Origin: Mesostigma viride
Taxonomy: Eukaryota > Streptophyta > Mesostigmatophyceae > Mesostigmatales > Mesostigmataceae
Direction of reading: 5' to 3'
DNA: 64,000 bases
Assembly (NCBI GenBank): GCA_009746045.1
Contig: RPFO01000080.1
Span: 974,920-1,038,919 of the forward strand
Shown here: in pieces, positions 20,183 to 31,003 of the stretch
Layout: each line of letters begins with the position of its first letter
Position numbering within the stretch: the stretch's first letter is position 1
Notes under the pieces: generated by a model
Told to the model about the DNA's origin: nothing
Seen by the model: only the letters and a program-made list of their open reading frames with translations
The model's database searches: none
Program-made: the position numbers and the translations under genes

Positions 20183-23100
20183 TTAATAAGGCGCGCCCTG
20201 CGACCAAGGTAGCCATTGTACTGTAGATATATCGTCATCCGGCATACGTGTAAAGACCTGGTTCATGCCCATGAGTGCATGGAAGACTTCCAGGGGGCTG
20301 GGGGTGTCATTGTTAGGGCCCGGGTCCCATACTTTGTGTTGTTCCGTCGCCAGGAGCCAGTAACGACGCATAGCCAGGTTCCAAGAGGAGATAAACCGGC
20401 GGACCACGGCACCTCTCGTGTACGCGGCACGTAACGTGAATACGGTCTCGTTGCGAACTTGCCATATGGTGTGAAGCATCGTCGTGCGTAGCCATATCCA
20501 TGCCATCTGGTTGGCTGTGAGGCTCGCGTCCCGTAATCCCGTGATGCCGAAAATAACCGTAGATAGTGTGACGGTGGTGGGGGGAGCTGTAATGGCCATC
20601 CACTTGGCCCATATACCCAGCAGCCATTGCCAAACCCCTGCGAGTTGGCAGTCCAGAAATCTGTGCTCAATTGTTTCATCTGGAAAGTTGCATAAGCACG
20701 CCGCCGCGTGGGAGTACCGGTGGTGCAATTGGGAATTGACCCCGATGGCCCGATGCATAAGCAGGTGCTGGACGTCGGTGGCCCGTTTGTCAACCAATGG
20801 GTGATCAACTGACAAGGTAATGTTCTTGATCCAGGTGTAGCCCGGCCACTCGGGGTGCCAGCGCAGGCGACCCGGGTGCATCCTATGATTTTTATGTAGA
20901 AGTAGCCGGTATCCCCAGTCTGCCGTGTACTCGAAAAGGCACTTCGTCATGGGGGTGCCGCCAGATGTGAGGACCCACCCAAATTCTAGCGGGTCTAGAG
21001 CAAGCGTGTCCAGTCGCCCCTTGCCAACATGTAGCCATGTGGTGTCGCGTATCACTGTGGTGGGGTCCAAGGGTAACATGCACGCCTGTGACAGTGACCA
21101 CGGGACCACTCGAATGCGGTGACATTGAAATGCTGGAATGTAGGCGTACGATGTAATCAATTTGCCGAGAAGTCCTTGACCGTCGGGTGTCTCCTGGAGC
21201 AATTGTATGGTAACGCCCGTCGACGCGACCGCAACGATGCAGCCCTTATGTATCAAAGAGACAACCAGCGCAGGCCAGAAATCGGGAGAATCCGGACCAT
21301 GGTAGCTCGAGCCTGCCGTTATCTTTTCCGCGTTTTCGAGTCGTTCAGGATGATGAAGATGAATGGTGATGGAAATGTGTATCCTTGTGCATTGAAATTA
21401 TGGCTGGCTTACGTGTGGAGCGACTAGATGACCTAGACCCTTATGTATGGACGTGTCGCGATCCGGGTAATAGCTCACCCATTCCCCGACTTGTAGGGGT
21501 TTGCGTGGGGTTGTCATGAGGGTATGCCATCCTGCGGGAATTGCTTGTAGAAGGTTGTCCCAAGCTGGTCGGCTGGGCATGTTTGCGATCCACGCACTGA
21601 TTTCCGTGTATGTTAGGAGGCGATATCGGTCACCGTCAGCCGCGTATAAATCGATGATTCGCGTAACCGGCGGGTTGGCCGTCAAAAAGCCCTCATATGG
21701 GTTGCGGCCGCTTAAAACACCAAACACATTATGCTCACTATCGCGCAGCAAATCATTGAAATATAATGGTTGGCGTGCCACCTCTTCCCGCGTGGTAGGG
21801 TGAGCAATTCTGTCCGGTTTTAGGTTCTTATAACCTTTCCACATACGTGCCCAGTACCATGATAAGCCTTTATACGAAGTGAGCGCACATGTAAGTATTG
21901 CTGCCCCCAAGTGCCATGATGTACCATTGTTGTGGGTATAGGTTGTGGCGAAAGCTTCTTGTGCCAACATACAACCAGGGTGTGCGTTTACGCCTATGAA
22001 AGCGGTTAGGATCTGTTTGGTGTACACTGACCATAAGCGCCACTCCATATTATGTAAGCCCAAGCCTCCTTGAACCCATGGCATATAGGACATGTCCCGA
22101 TCGATCCATCCCGGCACCGTGTGTGTTATGATACCCTGCTGTTTCCAAACAAAATTGCTGCCGATTCGTTGGATGATCTTGGTGGTGTACTCGTTAGGTG
22201 GGTGACCTTGGCAGTAGTAGAGCACTTTGGAGAATAACATTTGGTTGGTGATGAGGACCCTGCCCCGTAGGCTGAGACGGGGAACCGCTGCCCATCTTGA
22301 TGCCGCTTGGAGCATGCCTGTGAGTTTGCCACTGTGTGTTGTGTTGTCATACAAAAAGGTGGGGTGTTCAGCAAGACGTCCATCCATAGTGCAACCGATA
22401 GGGCAGTTGTGTAATAGGTGGTGACCGTCTGGCTGGACCCATGTCACAGGCAGATTAGGGAGTGATAAGCGGGGGGAGGATCCTCTCCCGATGTGCAGCC
22501 CCGTGGACTTTTGCACGTTACACCGCTGTTGAGAGGCCATAGAGTATGTCGTGATATTCTCCATGATAGCATGCACATCGGTAGTGGAGGTGCAGACATT
22601 AGTGGTGTCATCAACATAAGCAGTTTGGAACAAACCTCGCGGTTTACCTTGGATGGGGAAGCCCCTGATCCTGTTGTCGCGAGCGTGCAAAAAGAACAGC
22701 CCGGCATGCGCAAGAAGAAACAGGAGCGGGGACATGCAGTCGCCTTGTGGGAGTGACCTAGAGCTAGTGCCTGTGCGTGAGAAGTGCCCGTTTAGGAGTA
22801 GGGTCCATGAGAGCGATTGAATCATACCGATGGTGACATGCGTGAAAGTGCCCCAAATCCGAAACCGCGCAATGTCTTCTCGAGGTAGTCCCAACACATG
22901 CGGTCAAAAGCTTTTTTGAAATCCCAGAATAGTATGATGCCGAGTATGTTGTGGCGCCACGCTTTTTCCACTATGTCCATAAGCATGGTAATGCTATCGT
23001 TTATGTGTAGGTTAGCGCGGAAGCCGACTTGTTCCGGACCGATTAGGTCGTCGAGTACTGTGTAAATGCGTAGTTGTAGTATTTTACTGATGATTTTGTA

Positions 23101-24782
23101 CGCAACCGTGAGTAGTCGTATGGGACGGTAGTTTTGCCATTGAGTTTTAGACCCCTTTTTAAATATGAGGATTAGTGCGGTTTCTGCCCAGTTGCCAGGG
23201 ACGATACCTGTGCGCCATACTTCGAGGACGCATTTGTAAAAGCCGGCAGAAAGGTCGGGCCAAAACTTCCTCCAAAATTCTACAGGGATGCCGTCCACTC
23301 CGGGTGCACTACCGAGTTTGATTTTGAGCATAGCAGCCTGTGTCTCAGCTTGTGTGGGTGTCTGATCTAGTTCTTGCTGCTGCGTGGTGGTGAGGCGCCG
23401 TGGTATCGCCTGAAGGACTTGGTGGATAGCTTGAGGTGCTTGAGGGTGCGGTTTACTTCGGAATAGCTTCGTAAAATATTGATGACCGCTGTTTAGTATG
23501 GAATGGGTGTCGGTGTGGATGCCCTGGTCGTCGTGAATTTCAGTTATCAGCGTGTGTGTTCGTTGCTTCGGGAGGAGTGCAAAATATTCTTTATTCATTT
23601 TTTCCCCCGTTGTGTGCCACCAAAGGTTTTCCGCATCTATGGCGTTAGCGTGTCTTTCGTATCGTAGTTTGTCCAAGGCTAGCTGGGCTTGTTGCATTTT
23701 CGCCATGTCATAAGTAGTGAGTGTTTGCTTAAGTTGTAGACGATTGACAATACGTTCGTAACATCGGTATTCATGGCCTTTCTGTTGTCTAAGCTCAGCA
23801 GTGTATTTCTTAGAAAGTTGCAGTACATGTTGTAGGCCGGCTTGCATCCATCGACAATGATCGGTATAGTGAGGGATGCTGGCCACCCACTCTCGCCAAA
23901 AAGCTTTTACTTGAGCCGTGAATGTTTGATCCCTCAATAAGTCTCGGTTGAAGCGGGGGATACCGGGTCCCCGCGTCGGTGGGGTGTGGTGCGTTAAGGT
24001 GATAATACAAGGGTAGTGGTCCGAAAGAGTGATAGAGCGATCTACCCTAGCATGACATACAAGGTCCGCCCAAGCGTGCGTGGCATAGATTCTGTCTAGA
24101 CGGCGTGTGATGCGGTGACCGTCGCGTGTTGCAAGCCAAGTGTGGTCGTTGTCCCTGGAGCGCAGTAGGTCGTGTAGGTTAAGCTCTAGTAGCTGTTCGT
24201 GAAAGGGGTTTGTACGTGATTGAGGGTGCGCCGCCATGTCTAGATTGAAATCACCCATCAATATGACCTCCAGGCCGTGGGAAATAATGGCGTGGATCAT
24301 CTGAAACATGTCTTTGAAAAAATTATGTTGTTCAGCTGGGTCGGTTGGGGCGTAAATTGAAAGAAGGTACCCCTGCTTGCTACCCCAGGTGATGTGCTGT
24401 CGTACCCAGCGGCCTTGCCATTGAGCCGCCGCCGTATCTACCGGTTGGGACCAAGTGTGGCAGGTGAGGTGTGAGGAAGCCGTTTTACGGTATTGAATCA
24501 AAGCTGTGCCCCCCTGGGTTCCTCGCGCCCAGCCCATCGACTCTCACTATTAGGAGCTAGTGCTCTCACTGCTTTGTTGGCCGTGACCCCGGGGCCTTGA
24601 ATTTTATGCTCTTGCAGGCCCAGCCAGATCTCATGGGCTGGGCCGCCGTAGCCCTGCAGTAATGATGCGAGGTGAAGGGTTAATTGCTTGATACGAGTAG
24701 TATTGGGAATGCCATTAGCAGTACGTACTCCATAGCTATTGAGACCACGTACATTCCATGATACTATGGTGAGTTGGCTCAT
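20183..24782 (-). pseudogene. LINE ORF2: APE-type endonuclease, reverse transcriptase and C-terminal zinc knuckle; frameshifted
   Basis: The minus strand reads as one ORF2 split into four frames. 24782-24498 starts with the endonuclease N-terminus (IVSWNVRGLNS, then a conserved E in GLQEHKI). 24537-22822 holds GDFNLD and SDHYP of the endonuclease, then RT with WDFKKAFDRM. 22897-21398 has LPQGDCMSP and the catalytic YVDD. 21256-20183 carries a Cys/His cluster (C-x-C-x8-H-x4-C type: CLCNFPDETIEHRFLDC) typical of the zf-RVT domain. At least three frameshifts separate the parts; one falls in a GGGG run. Inactive as read, but otherwise full-length. Confidence 0.9.
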
Positions 24783-24809
24783 GTTAGTGGCGTATCAGGC
24801 AGGTCTTAC

Positions 24810-25937
24810 CTAGTCACGGTGGGCGCGGCCGCCACGTCCGTTGCGTCCGGCGCCGCCACGGATGTCCAGGCCGGTGTTGTGAGTGACCCCGGTGGCTGCC
24901 GGCCGGGCGCGCTTAGTTCCTTGCCCCGGCGCCTCCGTGTCCATGTGTTCCCCGATCTCGTCCCCCTCCTCAAGATTCTCCGGTAGGCTGAGCTCTGCCC
25001 CGTTGGCGGCGTTGGGAATGTGCAGCGGCGATCCCGGTGGCTCGGTGTCCGCGGTTGGCTGGTCCTTGCGGCGGACAGGCCTGTACTGTGGCCAGGGGGT
25101 GCTGCTGCCCTCGAAAAGTTGCTTCTTGGACGTTAGTAGCCATCGCCCGGCCGCATCCGGTATCTTGCCCGTGTCATCTGGCTGGTATGTGCCTGGGAGG
25201 AGGATCTTCACTAGGTCAATTCCCCTCCTGGGACCCCCATTCTCAACGTGGGCCATGTGAAGGGTGGGGGTTTCCGGGTTGAGTGTGACCAGTGGGTTCA
25301 GTGCCAGGCTGTCAATGTGCATCTGCGCGTCGGTCCAGAAGTCGAGTGGGCGTTGTGTTTTGTACCCACGAGGTTCCCAGACGTACAGGTAGGGTTCGTT
25401 GGCCTCGTTGAGCGGGCAGAAAATGGAGTCCTCGTTGCCGGTTGAGGTGATGAGAAGGTGGAGCTTGAGGGCAATCCTTGCCCCCGCCGGCATACCCAGG
25501 TCGTGACAGACCCTCCAGTCGGCCAGTCCGTTCCAGAGGAAGCGGTTGATATCCTCTCCCATGGTTGTGTTCCGGCTGCCGTTGGGATCCTGGGCATTAT
25601 CGGGGCGCGGTGTGGGGCCGAGGTTGGCATGAGCCATGCGGTCCTTCTTAGCCCTGTTAGCCGTGGACCTGTGCGGGCAGTCCTTAGGCTCATGTTCCCG
25701 GCTCCTCATGCAGCTGGTGCACACCGGGCGCTCCATGTCGATCTGCGTGGTGATCTTGTGGTTGCTGGCGATCTTGCCGGAGTTGTCGTGAGTTTGCACC
25801 GTGATGATGTCCGGAATGCAGCGGGGCCTATCCTCCGAGTAGCCGCCCGGCATGCCGTAGATCAGGTTTAGACCGTCTCCTGTAAGCCCACGTGCCGGGT
25901 CGAAGTTGGGTGTGAACCCCATGGCTGCGGAGTTCAC
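24810..25937 (-). CDS. LINE ORF1, C-terminal part with zinc-knuckle-like motif
   Basis: 375 aa, with CTSCMRSREHEPKDC near residues 74-88 and an Arg/Gly-rich C-terminal end. It begins at a GTG overlapping the stop of the upstream ORF, so it is more likely the continuation of that ORF after a frameshift than a separate gene. Its position directly upstream of ORF2 fits an ORF1 nucleic-acid-binding protein. Confidence 0.6.
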   Translation of the reverse strand: MNSAAMGFTPNFDPARGLTGDGLNLIYGMPGGYSEDRPRCIPDIITVQTHDNSGKIASNHKITTQIDMERPVCTSCMRSREHEPKDCPHRSTANRAKKDRMAHANLGPTPRPDNAQDPNGSRNTTMGEDINRFLWNGLADWRVCHDLGMPAGARIALKLHLLITSTGNEDSIFCPLNEANEPYLYVWEPRGYKTQRPLDFWTDAQMHIDSLALNPLVTLNPETPTLHMAHVENGGPRRGIDLVKILLPGTYQPDDTGKIPDAAGRWLLTSKKQLFEGSSTPWPQYRPVRRKDQPTADTEPPGSPLHIPNAANGAELSLPENLEEGDEIGEHMDTEAPGQGTKRARPAATGVTHNTGLDIRGGAGRNGRGGRAHRD

Positions 25938-26470
25938 CTTGATTTCTTCTTTTGCGGCCCGTGATGCTTTGCCTTGACGGATTCCTCGTAGAGCGCCGGG
26001 TTCGACGGCGTGCCCCAGGGTCTGATAAGCATAGGTATCACCGCAATGTCGCGTGTTTCTGCCGGTAAGTGCGACAGAGTGAGGGTGAATTCGGCACCAC
26101 TGTACTCGGGCTGGTACTTGTGAAGCCGGAAGACCTTGGGGCCCACCATGATGGACGGGTTGCCCTTGCCGTGGACGTAAGCTTTAAGAACTGCCTCAGC
26201 AGCTTCTGCGGATGGGAAGCGTACATGGAAGTTTGGTTGGTTTTTTACGCCGCCCACTATTATACCGCCCCGATCGGCCATCAGCTTCCTCAGCTCATTC
26301 CTGTCAGAGACCGAAGCATCCATGCCGTGTAGGATGATGACCAAGATTTTCTCTGTAGATGCTTGAAGCGCAGCTTTCAATTCAGGGGACGGTGGAACTT
26401 GCCATGGACAAGGTCGGTGTGGCTCATGGCGTACGGGGCCTGCGGGGCAACCATGGAAAAGCGCAGACAA
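25934..26470 (-). CDS. LINE ORF1, N-terminal part with RRM-like fold
   Basis: 178 aa. Residues about 40-140 show alternating hydrophobic strands (ILVIILHGM, HVRFPSAEAAEAVLKAY) like an RRM-type RNA-binding domain. It overlaps the next ORF by four bases. Just upstream (minus, 26640-26830) a segment with LWSVHTRQVL resembles LWSVYTKQIL of the ORF2 thumb at about 22030, hinting at a fragment of a second LINE. Confidence 0.5.
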   Translation of the reverse strand: MSALFHGCPAGPVRHEPHRPCPWQVPPSPELKAALQASTEKILVIILHGMDASVSDRNELRKLMADRGGIIVGGVKNQPNFHVRFPSAEAAEAVLKAYVHGKGNPSIMVGPKVFRLHKYQPEYSGAEFTLTLSHLPAETRDIAVIPMLIRPWGTPSNPALYEESVKAKHHGPQKKKSR

Positions 26471-27107
26471 ACCACAAACGAGGAAGAATGTCAGTGTCGG
26501 GTGGTGGTGGGGTGCCGGAATTGAGCTGATGGGTGATGACCATGGGTGAAAGCCTCATTGCCTTGCCGTGTCTAGCAATGACGGCAGATCTCAGGGGGGG
26601 GTTTCTAGGCGAAGTCGAATCGCCAGGGAAGGCGTTAGTGGTTCCTCCACTAAACCGCCAGTGCATGGTAATTCCGTAACCAGGGGTTAAAGTGTGTCGT
26701 CCGCACCTGCGGTAAGGGGGTATTTGCATAATCAGGAAACCCAGCACCTGCCGGGTATGCACTGACCATAGCTTGTACCGTCCCACGAACAGCACTTTAC
26801 CCGTAATCCAACCGCAATCCGGGCTAGCCGTCATGAGAACAATGTGGTTTGCAGGTGCTTACGTACCCACGTAAGACAGCCTGTGACCGACATGGACCGC
26901 ATGGCGGCTAGCCTCAAAGGTTGCGGGCAAGAGGGAGCTCGTTAGACGCACCTTTTAACGACGAATCTGGAGGTATCTTCCCGGTCGCGAATGGTCGAGG
27001 CTATCGCCTACTATCCTTTACGCCGCCATAGCCATCTGCGCTCCACCTTCGTTCCCGTTTGCTAGGCCGTCTTATTTAATTTCAAGGTAACTTACCTCTT
27101 AATTAAT

Positions 27108-27222
27108 CTCGCCCCCCCGTTGTAACACCGTCCCCCCGTTGTAACACCGTCCCCCCGTTGTAACACCGTCCCCCCCCCCCCATAAATGCGTCCCCCCCCC
27201 CGTTGTAACACCGTCCCCCCCC
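27108..27222. repeat. 19-bp satellite, CCCCCCGTTGTAACACCGT
   Basis: About five units, two expanded by longer C runs. No coding potential. Confidence 0.9.
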
Positions 27223-27269
27223 ACGTACAGTACTTTCAACCGCAGCTCGATCTGCCTTTTAACCGTCGA

Positions 27270-27413
27270 ATGCGCAATCGATCTAGAAAGTATCCGCGAT
27301 TTCAGTACATGCCGTCACCCTTGACAGTTGTCGTACAATACTACAAATTAACGCCAATAGAAACTCGCCTCCAAACATATATCTCGATAGAGGTATGCGT
27401 CTTATTTAATTTC
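27270..27413 (+). repeat. Host direct repeat flanking the LINE, right copy
   Basis: Partner of 19920-20092. It is followed at 27530-27600 by an AAATTAACAAAATT-rich stretch beginning GACTAGGTTGTCCCCAG that also occurs at about 19542. This is the last clearly host-like sequence before the virus-like genes begin. Confidence 0.8.
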
Positions 27414-27661
27414 AAGGTACCTCTTAATTAATCTCGGCCCCCGCCTTCCGCTAATTTGCTAATTTGCTAAATTTGCTAAAAAAGAGCCAATTTTACCCCG
27501 ACTTGTAACTCCCACGTGTTTTTTTTACTGACTAGGTTGTCCCCAGGTTACAAATTATCAAAATTAACAAAATTACCAAAATTAACAAATTAACACAAAT
27601 CACAAGAAAGCAACATAGTGCAATTTAATTATGGAAATCATACATACCATATGATGAAAAT

Positions 27662-28402
27662 TCACTCATAAAATGCTATGTCAGAGTCGGAGTCCGATGA
27701 CAACAACATATCTGGGGCATCCTTATTTCGTTCGTCACGCAGGACTTTGTCAAGGAGTTGCTCATCTGTCAATTCATCATCATCACGAAGGGGCTTACGC
27801 ACCTCTTCGATGATGGCATCTATGTCAAAATACCCAGAGGCCGGTGGCTCCTCAGTTGTGCGTGCAGCGCGTTCCTGGCGTTGAGCCGCGCGTGCATCTG
27901 GAAAAACTGCATCTACATCATCTGATTCAAAGTACCGCTCACGCGGATTAAACAGGGCTCTTTCAAGGCCGCGTGCTATAGCAGACAAAGAATGTTCACC
28001 AAGCCTAGGTTCAACCATGATCTCGAATGCAGCTTGTACACGTGGGTAATCAAGGCCCCTACCTGCAAGAAATCTAGCATCTAGGGAGTATCGCCCCGTC
28101 TTGAACATGTGGGCGAGGGTTTTAATCAAGTTTGGACGCAAGCTAATACTATTGTGGTGCCAGTATACAGCCGCACGCTCTAGTAAGTTGTAGGCGGTCA
28201 AGGAGCACTGTCCCTTGAGAGTGGGGGATCCGTGTAATAAATATTCTATCCGCCCTTCTTCTTTCTCGTCCTCGTCAATGCCATGGCAATACAAAATCTG
28301 ACTACGCTCCGCGAAAGTGACCCGTTTTCCCGGGTTGCGCGACTTGTGAAAATCGGCTAAGTCCCGTGGTCTTCCAGCGGGTGGGGGTTTTAGCGCCTCC
28401 AA
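27662..28402 (-). CDS. Unrecognised acidic protein
   Basis: About 246 codons with no ATG near the 5' end: the frame opens after a TAA at about 28460 and the first codons overlap the preceding small membrane ORF. The N-terminus is therefore uncertain and may be damaged. The middle is helical (ERAAVYWHHNSISLRPNL). The C-terminus is strongly acidic with a Ser/Asp run (LLSSDSDSDIAF). No family recognised; it is the first gene of the right-hand virus-like block. Confidence 0.5.
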   Translation of the reverse strand: MEALKPPPAGRPRDLADFHKSRNPGKRVTFAERSQILYCHGIDEDEKEEGRIEYLLHGSPTLKGQCSLTAYNLLERAAVYWHHNSISLRPNLIKTLAHMFKTGRYSLDARFLAGRGLDYPRVQAAFEIMVEPRLGEHSLSAIARGLERALFNPRERYFESDDVDAVFPDARAAQRQERAARTTEEPPASGYFDIDAIIEEVRKPLRDDDELTDEQLLDKVLRDERNKDAPDMLLSSDSDSDIAFYE

Positions 28403-28593
28403 GGCCCTCCGAATAGGATCATGCCCGGAATTAGGATGGGGATTAACAGCATTAGTTTAAGACGCCGTGATAAGGTGGCGAATTCAAACGATTTGCGCGT
28501 GTGTTCCGCGTACAAGTGGTCGTGTGCTAAGGCGATGTTCACGCATATGAGATAGTACAGCAATAATGCTTTGATGATGGACACAATGATCAT
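28390..28593 (-). CDS. Small two-helix membrane protein, intact copy
   Basis: 67 aa with two hydrophobic helices (about residues 2-22 and 46-61) joined by a charged HDHLYAEHTRKSFEF loop. A tandem paralogue begins just after it (28637-30948) but carries a 2.1-kb insertion. This intact copy supplies the empty site for that insertion. Function unknown. Confidence 0.6.
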   Translation of the reverse strand: MIIVSIIKALLLYYLICVNIALAHDHLYAEHTRKSFEFATLSRRLKLMLLIPILIPGMILFGGPWRR

Positions 28594-28790
28594 TGTCTTT
28601 TCATTATGGACATAATTTTGTCAATCGGGGTTGCGCCTAAAAGCCGAGTAACCCGAACGGGACTACGGGGGAGAACAACAGCACTAGGAGAATACGCTTA
28701 TTCCAAGGGAATTTGTCAAACGATTTGCGCGTGTGTTCCATGTACAAGTGTTCCCATGCTAAGGAGAGGTTGACGCAAATGAGATAGTAC

Positions 28791-30358
28791 TTGCTGAGCT
28801 TCGCTCATTTTATATATGACGCGTGGACGGGCTCAAAGGGGACCGACCTGCCGTAGGTAGCGTAAGACTAGCGCTTGTCACGAGGGTACTGCACCGGCCG
28901 GCCCTTTTTGTGCCTAGGCTGAGTGTGGTTCCGGAGTGCAGGCCTAGGTAGCTTCTAACGTACGTCACTAGACCTTGTTACCTGCGCCAGCCGCCAGGCG
29001 TGGCGCAACTGTGATTGGCAGTCAGTACACCTTGTACCTGCGCCAGCCGGCAGGCCTGCGTGGCGCAATGTGAATGATAGTCAGTACTTAGAGTGGTGTA
29101 GGGGACGTAGGGAGGCCTCTTTTCAGCTTCGCAACTTGATCCCAGCATTTGCTGGCAAGGTCGGCTGGCCGCTATGGCGGCTGCGCTGAATGTAAGACGA
29201 TGCTATCGGCCTCTCCGGGCGTGGAGAGGCCTGGAATAAAATTCTTTATGTTCGCCACCCACCGTTACAGGCCACGGTAATGGTTGTTGGGTGGGGGGCT
29301 CTACGTTTTGAGTAAAATGGTGTGATTTCCGGCGCTGGGCCCACTGACGATTCCCCTCTACCCCTGGGTGCGGCAAGCGGCTTCCTGACACTGGGGAAGC
29401 TGCGATTTTAGTCGGACAACGTCAGGGAAGGAGCCATACAGGCCAGGGCCAGCGGCTACGGTGGAAAGAATCACAGGTGGAGGCGAATCTGCCTTAAACG
29501 TGGAGATGGCTAGCGCGGGGTGCCAGGGTAGCCCATAACTGCCAGGAGCCTGACAGCGGACCCGATCTTTCGGCCTGTGGCCAGACGGGAGTTTCGGGGA
29601 GGATGCGGGGCTGGAGCGAATCTTGGTGGGAGGAGCGCGCTCTTCATCATTGCCCAGTTTTTCAGCAAAGAATGTTCGCCTGGCGGGGCTGAAATTCTTG
29701 CTGTTTTATCGCCTTGTTTTTATCCTGTATGATGCATTATAGGAAAAGCGATAAAGAGTTCGGTTCAGCCAGGGGGGCATATCTATGCCATAAAAAATTT
29801 CCTACAACAACACAAGCCCTGGTCAGGGCCTTGGCTAAGCAGTTTCCAAGCCAAGGCCTTGGTAGGGTAGAGGGCCTATCGCCACAAAGGTTTCAATGCC
29901 GGGAAATCCCAGCCTCGGGGGTGGGGCTGGTGATGGGTCCTGGGCTTGTGAGAGACGGTCCGGGGGCGTAAGGCCTAATGAGCAGCCGCTGGAAACCGCC
30001 CCCTAACGGGGGGAACGACATGGGTGCCGCCCTGCGTCCGCCGGGAAACCGTAGCGGCCACACGGGGGCGGCAGTACAGCCGTGGCAGCGTGCAGGAGGG
30101 GGGCCATGGGCGGAAAGAAAATCGGCACCAAGGTTGGCGACAGCCTTGGTGGCCAAGAAGGAGGTGTGGGGGCAACACCTTGTGTTCGAGTATGCTGGGC
30201 CCCCAGCATGGTGCTACAATAACCAACTTGATAATGATGTGCACTGAGTTTGAAGGTGTGGTATAGGCTGTCCGTATAAAGCCTAGCACACAAAAATGTA
30301 AAATAAATGTTTCTCTTGGTGGGAAGGAACTCCAATGGACCAAAAACAAGAAATGTAT
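28791..30358. mobile_element. Insertion family I, full-length copy (1568 bp, non-coding)
   Basis: Starts TTGCTGAGC and ends GAAATGTAT; a second copy with the same ends follows with no spacer at 30359. The left 338 bp (28791-29128) and right 191 bp (30168-30358) recur in the second copy; the interior is unique. No transposase, no terminal inverted repeats and no long target duplication were seen. ORFs inside (for example 29714-29971 or 29975-30376) look like chance ORFs. Confidence 0.75.
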
Positions 30359-30913
30359 TTGCTGAGCTTCGCTCATTTTATATATGACGCGTGGACGGGC
30401 TCAAAGGGGACCGACCTGCCGTAGGTAGCGTAAGACTAGCGCTTGTCACGAGGGTACTGCACCGGCCGGCCCTTTTTGTGCCTAGGCTGAGTGTGGTTCC
30501 GGAGTGCAGGCCTAGGTAGCTTCTAACGTACGTCACTAGACCTTGTTACCTGCGCCAGCCGCCAGGCGTGGCGCAACTGTGATTGGCAGTCAGTACACCT
30601 TGTACCTGCGCCAGCCGGCAGGCCTGCGTGGCGCAATGTGAATGATAGTCAGTACTTAGAGTGGTGTAGGGGACGTAGGGAGGCCTCTTTTCAGCTCCCA
30701 CCCACCCACCCACGCTGCTAAGAGGGGCAACACCTTGTGTTCGAGTATGCTGGGCCCCCAGCATGGTGCTACAATAACCAACTTGATAATGATGTGCACT
30801 GAGTTTGAAGGTGTGGTATAGGCTGTCCGTATAAAGCCTAGCACACAAAAATGTAAAATAAATGTTTCTCTTGGTGGGAAGGAACTCCAATGGACCAAAA
30901 ACAAGAAATGTAT
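30359..30913. mobile_element. Insertion family I, internally deleted copy (555 bp)
   Basis: Repeats the left end (30359-30695) and right end (about 30724-30913) of the preceding copy almost perfectly. The roughly 1-kb interior is replaced by a short C-rich joint, CCCACCCACCCACCCACG (about 30697-30714). The tandem pair ends exactly where the interrupted gene resumes. Confidence 0.75.
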
Positions 30914-31003
30914 AGCAATAATGCTTTGATGATGGACACAATGATCATGGTCTTTTCATTATAAAAATAAATAATATCACTCAATCGTGTTTCCTATACT
31001 GCA

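Larger units (their letters stand above)
28637..30948 (-). pseudogene. Paralogue of the small membrane protein, interrupted by a tandem insertion
   Basis: Coding parts are 30948-30914 (12 codons starting at an ATG, into codon CT-G) and 28790-28637 (to TAG). Together they total exactly 189 nt and stay in frame with the intact paralogue at 28390-28593 once 28791-30913 is set aside. The insertion falls within a Leu codon and lacks GT-AG borders, so it is not an ordinary intron. Confidence 0.75.

Noticed and set aside
28791-30913. Insertion interpreted as an intron
   Set aside because: Borders on the coding strand are AT...AA, not GT-AG or AT-AC, and it contains a tandem duplication of itself.
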